Below, piece after piece: positions 14,101-14,721 of a DNA stretch of 14,721 nt. Origin of the DNA: Candidatus Woesearchaeota archaeon (GTDB lineage Archaea; Nanobdellota; Nanobdellia; Woesearchaeales; JABIAG01); the NCBI GenBank assembly GCA_019323235.1, contig JAHWHN010000024.1, forward strand, positions 1 to 14,721. Reading direction: 5' to 3'. Numbering within the stretch: the stretch's first letter is position 1; each line of letters opens with the position of its first letter. The notes under the pieces were generated by a model, which made no database searches, was not told the origin of the DNA, and saw only the letters and a program-made list of their open reading frames with translations. The position numbers and the translations under genes were made by a program.

Positions 14101-14720
14101 GTTTTAGGATCTAAATAAACAGGAAGATTTGTACAACCTCTTCCTAAACAAGTAATATTTAGACTAACATTAAATAAATTAGATTTATTTACATTAATAT
14201 CTGAAGAAGGAGTTATAAAACTTAAATTAATTAGTTCTTTTTTAACATTAACAATGTAATTAGTATCATTCTCTGTAGCACTATATTCTTTTACATAAAA
14301 ATAATAAGTTTCAGTAGTTCCCGATTGCCAAACAATTTTTGATGAAAGGCTAGTTGTTTCATGGTCATCATTATAATCTAATAATGTACTTCCATCTGGG
14401 AAATATAAATAAAGAACAGTATCATCAAATCCTACAGCATAAGTCTGAATTGTATAGATATAACCTGCTTCAGCATTAAATTTAAACCAATCTTTATCAC
14501 CAGCAAAAGATATGGTATGACTTTGGTTAGTTCCATTAGTTTCAATTAAAGTAGCATTCGCAGCACTATTATCTGGCTCATAACTATCGTCTGCCGCTAG
14601 AATAACAATATTTTCTTCAATTTTTGGTTCTTGAATAATTTCTTCTTGAATAACTTCAACAACATCAACTAGTTCCTCAGTAACATTTGTTTCATTTATT
14701 TCCTTAATAATATATTTTTC
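11124..14720 (-). CDS. Large membrane-anchored subtilisin-like (S8) surface protease, N-terminus beyond right edge
   Basis: The frame is open to the right edge, giving at least 1198 residues (residue 1 = codon at 14718-14720). A TTG at 14055-14057 is not the start: it lacks a ribosome binding site and coding continues upstream. Order: Glu-rich linker (1-43); PPC-like beta domain (44-147); Cys-pair module 'CLGRGCTNLPVYLDP' (191-205); I9-like propeptide (about 229-331); S8 catalytic domain (337-640) with Asp365 (DTGVDYTH), His411 (GHGSHVAGT), oxyanion Asn510 (ATGND) and Ser575 (GTSMATPHISG), all intact. Then Ig-like domain (about 713-798), cadherin/He_PIG-like domain (802-881), Asp-rich DTDGDGDGLGD calcium-type loop (884-894), Asn/Ser-rich beta region with many N-x-S/T sequons, Gly12 tract (1064-1075), thrombospondin-like Cys module (1085-1125), and a C-terminal membrane helix (1177-1193) with tail KRFSNK. 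It should be an active, anchored, glycosylated exoprotease; substrates are unknown. Confidence 0.95.
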   Translation of the reverse strand, partial: EKYIIKEINETNVTEELVDVVEVIQEEIIQEPKIEENIVILAADDSYEPDNSAANATLIETNGTNQSHTISFAGDKDWFKFNAEAGYIYTIQTYAVGFDDTVLYLYFPDGSTLLDYNDDHETTSLSSKIVWQSGTTETYYFYVKEYSATENDTNYIVNVKKELINLSFITPSSDINVNKSNLFNVSLNITCLGRGCTNLPVYLDPKTNKNIKSISNNDKNLLSKELDSKEYDVIIKLKDDEKLSKKINSILGTGNNKKSISGSQKTIDLIKESNRGRHDKVIEDLGSEFELGRKNLLTNSISGKITRRGIKSLENNPLVESVQEEEMYQLFLSSSVPHIEADSAWNFQYLGENITGTGQSVCVIDTGVDYTHNDFGGCSPTSDINDKSCPKVVGGYDYINTDTNPMDDEGHGSHVAGTIASIDSTYRGVAPNANIVALKACNSSGTCIGSAIESSINWCINNSAALNISVISMSLGGGEPSHEYCNSSSVEKATNLAGSLGITVVVATGNDGYDNGVASPACAKYAIGVGASNDADAIASFSNQGLLTDIMAPGVSITATNYGTTTGHTTSQGTSMATPHISGAAALLNQYYKLKDNENLHSEKVENILTKYSDNIYDSVNDKYYPRVNITKAINAAEYIDVIPENSGSPFSTTSSNPQLVTLAEGESTILTWTVNATGDYDDYLFFAFTASQNLDIDYYESNKKTISIVNGAPSISALQINPNPAYTNSALNCTGTYYDVNGDAENGSIINWYRNEAFILSNDTYSSNFSIGDNITCEYIPSDGIVNGTSVNSTISIIDKIYFNSTPITYRVVNVPYIYDANAIDREGDNINYSLVGSPPPGMTINRTTGLLEWTPSSAGSFNVTILANNTQQVNQSFTLEIDTDGDGDGLGDSEDSIEGNSSNITLSGISSITVYVDNSSNLSTISNTSGLLTVEFREGSQIIISFTFNFSSGELNMSNINITRSSNSTESRFITTGFPSNVGKTIYLNNTLINASSVCVEDIASPDLSTGSASCGTGETQVNVNTTRTYTVTDLGDMWSISTLSHSAVKQVTSTYTAPPSGGGGGGGGGGGGSTTEEVEEECFESWMCNPWDECVNGMQTRFCVDVNACGTEESRPEEIQSCTVKVKEEIKTTTISNNTNKVVPPKVVEEPQNQPELRSPSPAWEFIKYRSKEITFTLIFVILSVILAIKRFSNK
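11496..11531 (-). repeat. Twelve-glycine codon tract
   Basis: Twelve consecutive GGN codons in the protease gene form a flexible hinge between the beta domains and the cysteine module. Third positions are mixed (GGT, GGC, GGA), making a GC-rich island in otherwise AT-rich DNA and an imperfect trinucleotide repeat that could change length by slippage. Confidence 0.85.
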
Positions 14721-14721
14721 A

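Overview
The window is strongly AT-rich and is almost certainly archaeal. It carries archaeal ribosomal protein L10e (uL16), an archaeal Nog1-type GTPase, and diphthine synthase (diphthamide on EF-2). Most genes have a TATA-like box about 30 bp before the start codon and no leader. The small compact genes, many unrecognised proteins, and a large serine/asparagine-rich surface protease with a 'W-x-C..W..C' cysteine module and one C-terminal anchor recall DPANN lineages such as Woesearchaeota or Pacearchaeota. That placement is an inference from style, not from a phylogeny. The standard code is used, with TAA, TGA and TAG all serving as stops.

Layout. Positions 3-2036 (+) are the 3' part of an ABC exporter operon: an ATPase cut by the left edge and two six-helix permeases of the COG4586/COG4587/COG3694 type. 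Positions 2076-2966 (+) encode an APH/choline-kinase-fold small-molecule kinase. Positions 3015-5354 (+) hold L10e flanked by two unrecognised proteins, each with its own promoter. On the minus strand, 5351-6664 hold Nog1 and a small zinc-ribbon protein, both apparently leaderless. A divergent intergenic region (6665-6871) leads to a two-gene plus-strand unit: an 846-residue secreted coiled-coil/repeat protein translationally coupled to a 59-residue acidic lipoprotein. An oligo-T terminator follows. Positions 9664-10395 (+) encode diphthine synthase. It abuts, tail to tail, a minus-strand unknown protein with a possible PD-(D/E)XK-like core (10396-11091). From 11124 to the right edge (-) runs a very large subtilisin-family surface protease. 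Its frame stays open to the edge, so its N-terminus lies outside the window.

How the parts relate. Housekeeping translation genes (L10e, Nog1, DphB) are interspersed with two envelope projects. One is the ABC exporter. The other comprises the secreted repeat protein with its lipoprotein and the membrane-anchored protease. Two start modes coexist. Eight genes look leaderless, with a TATA box 28-31 bp before the start. Shine-Dalgarno motifs are seen only at two operon-internal genes and at the secreted-protein gene, which begins with TTG.

The most unusual content is the 6872-9588 locus, with six Cys-bracketed hairpin-like repeats and a five-unit 19-residue repeat inside a coiled-coil secreted protein. 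The second is the protease, which has a PPC-like domain and a small Cys-pair module in front of its I9-like propeptide.
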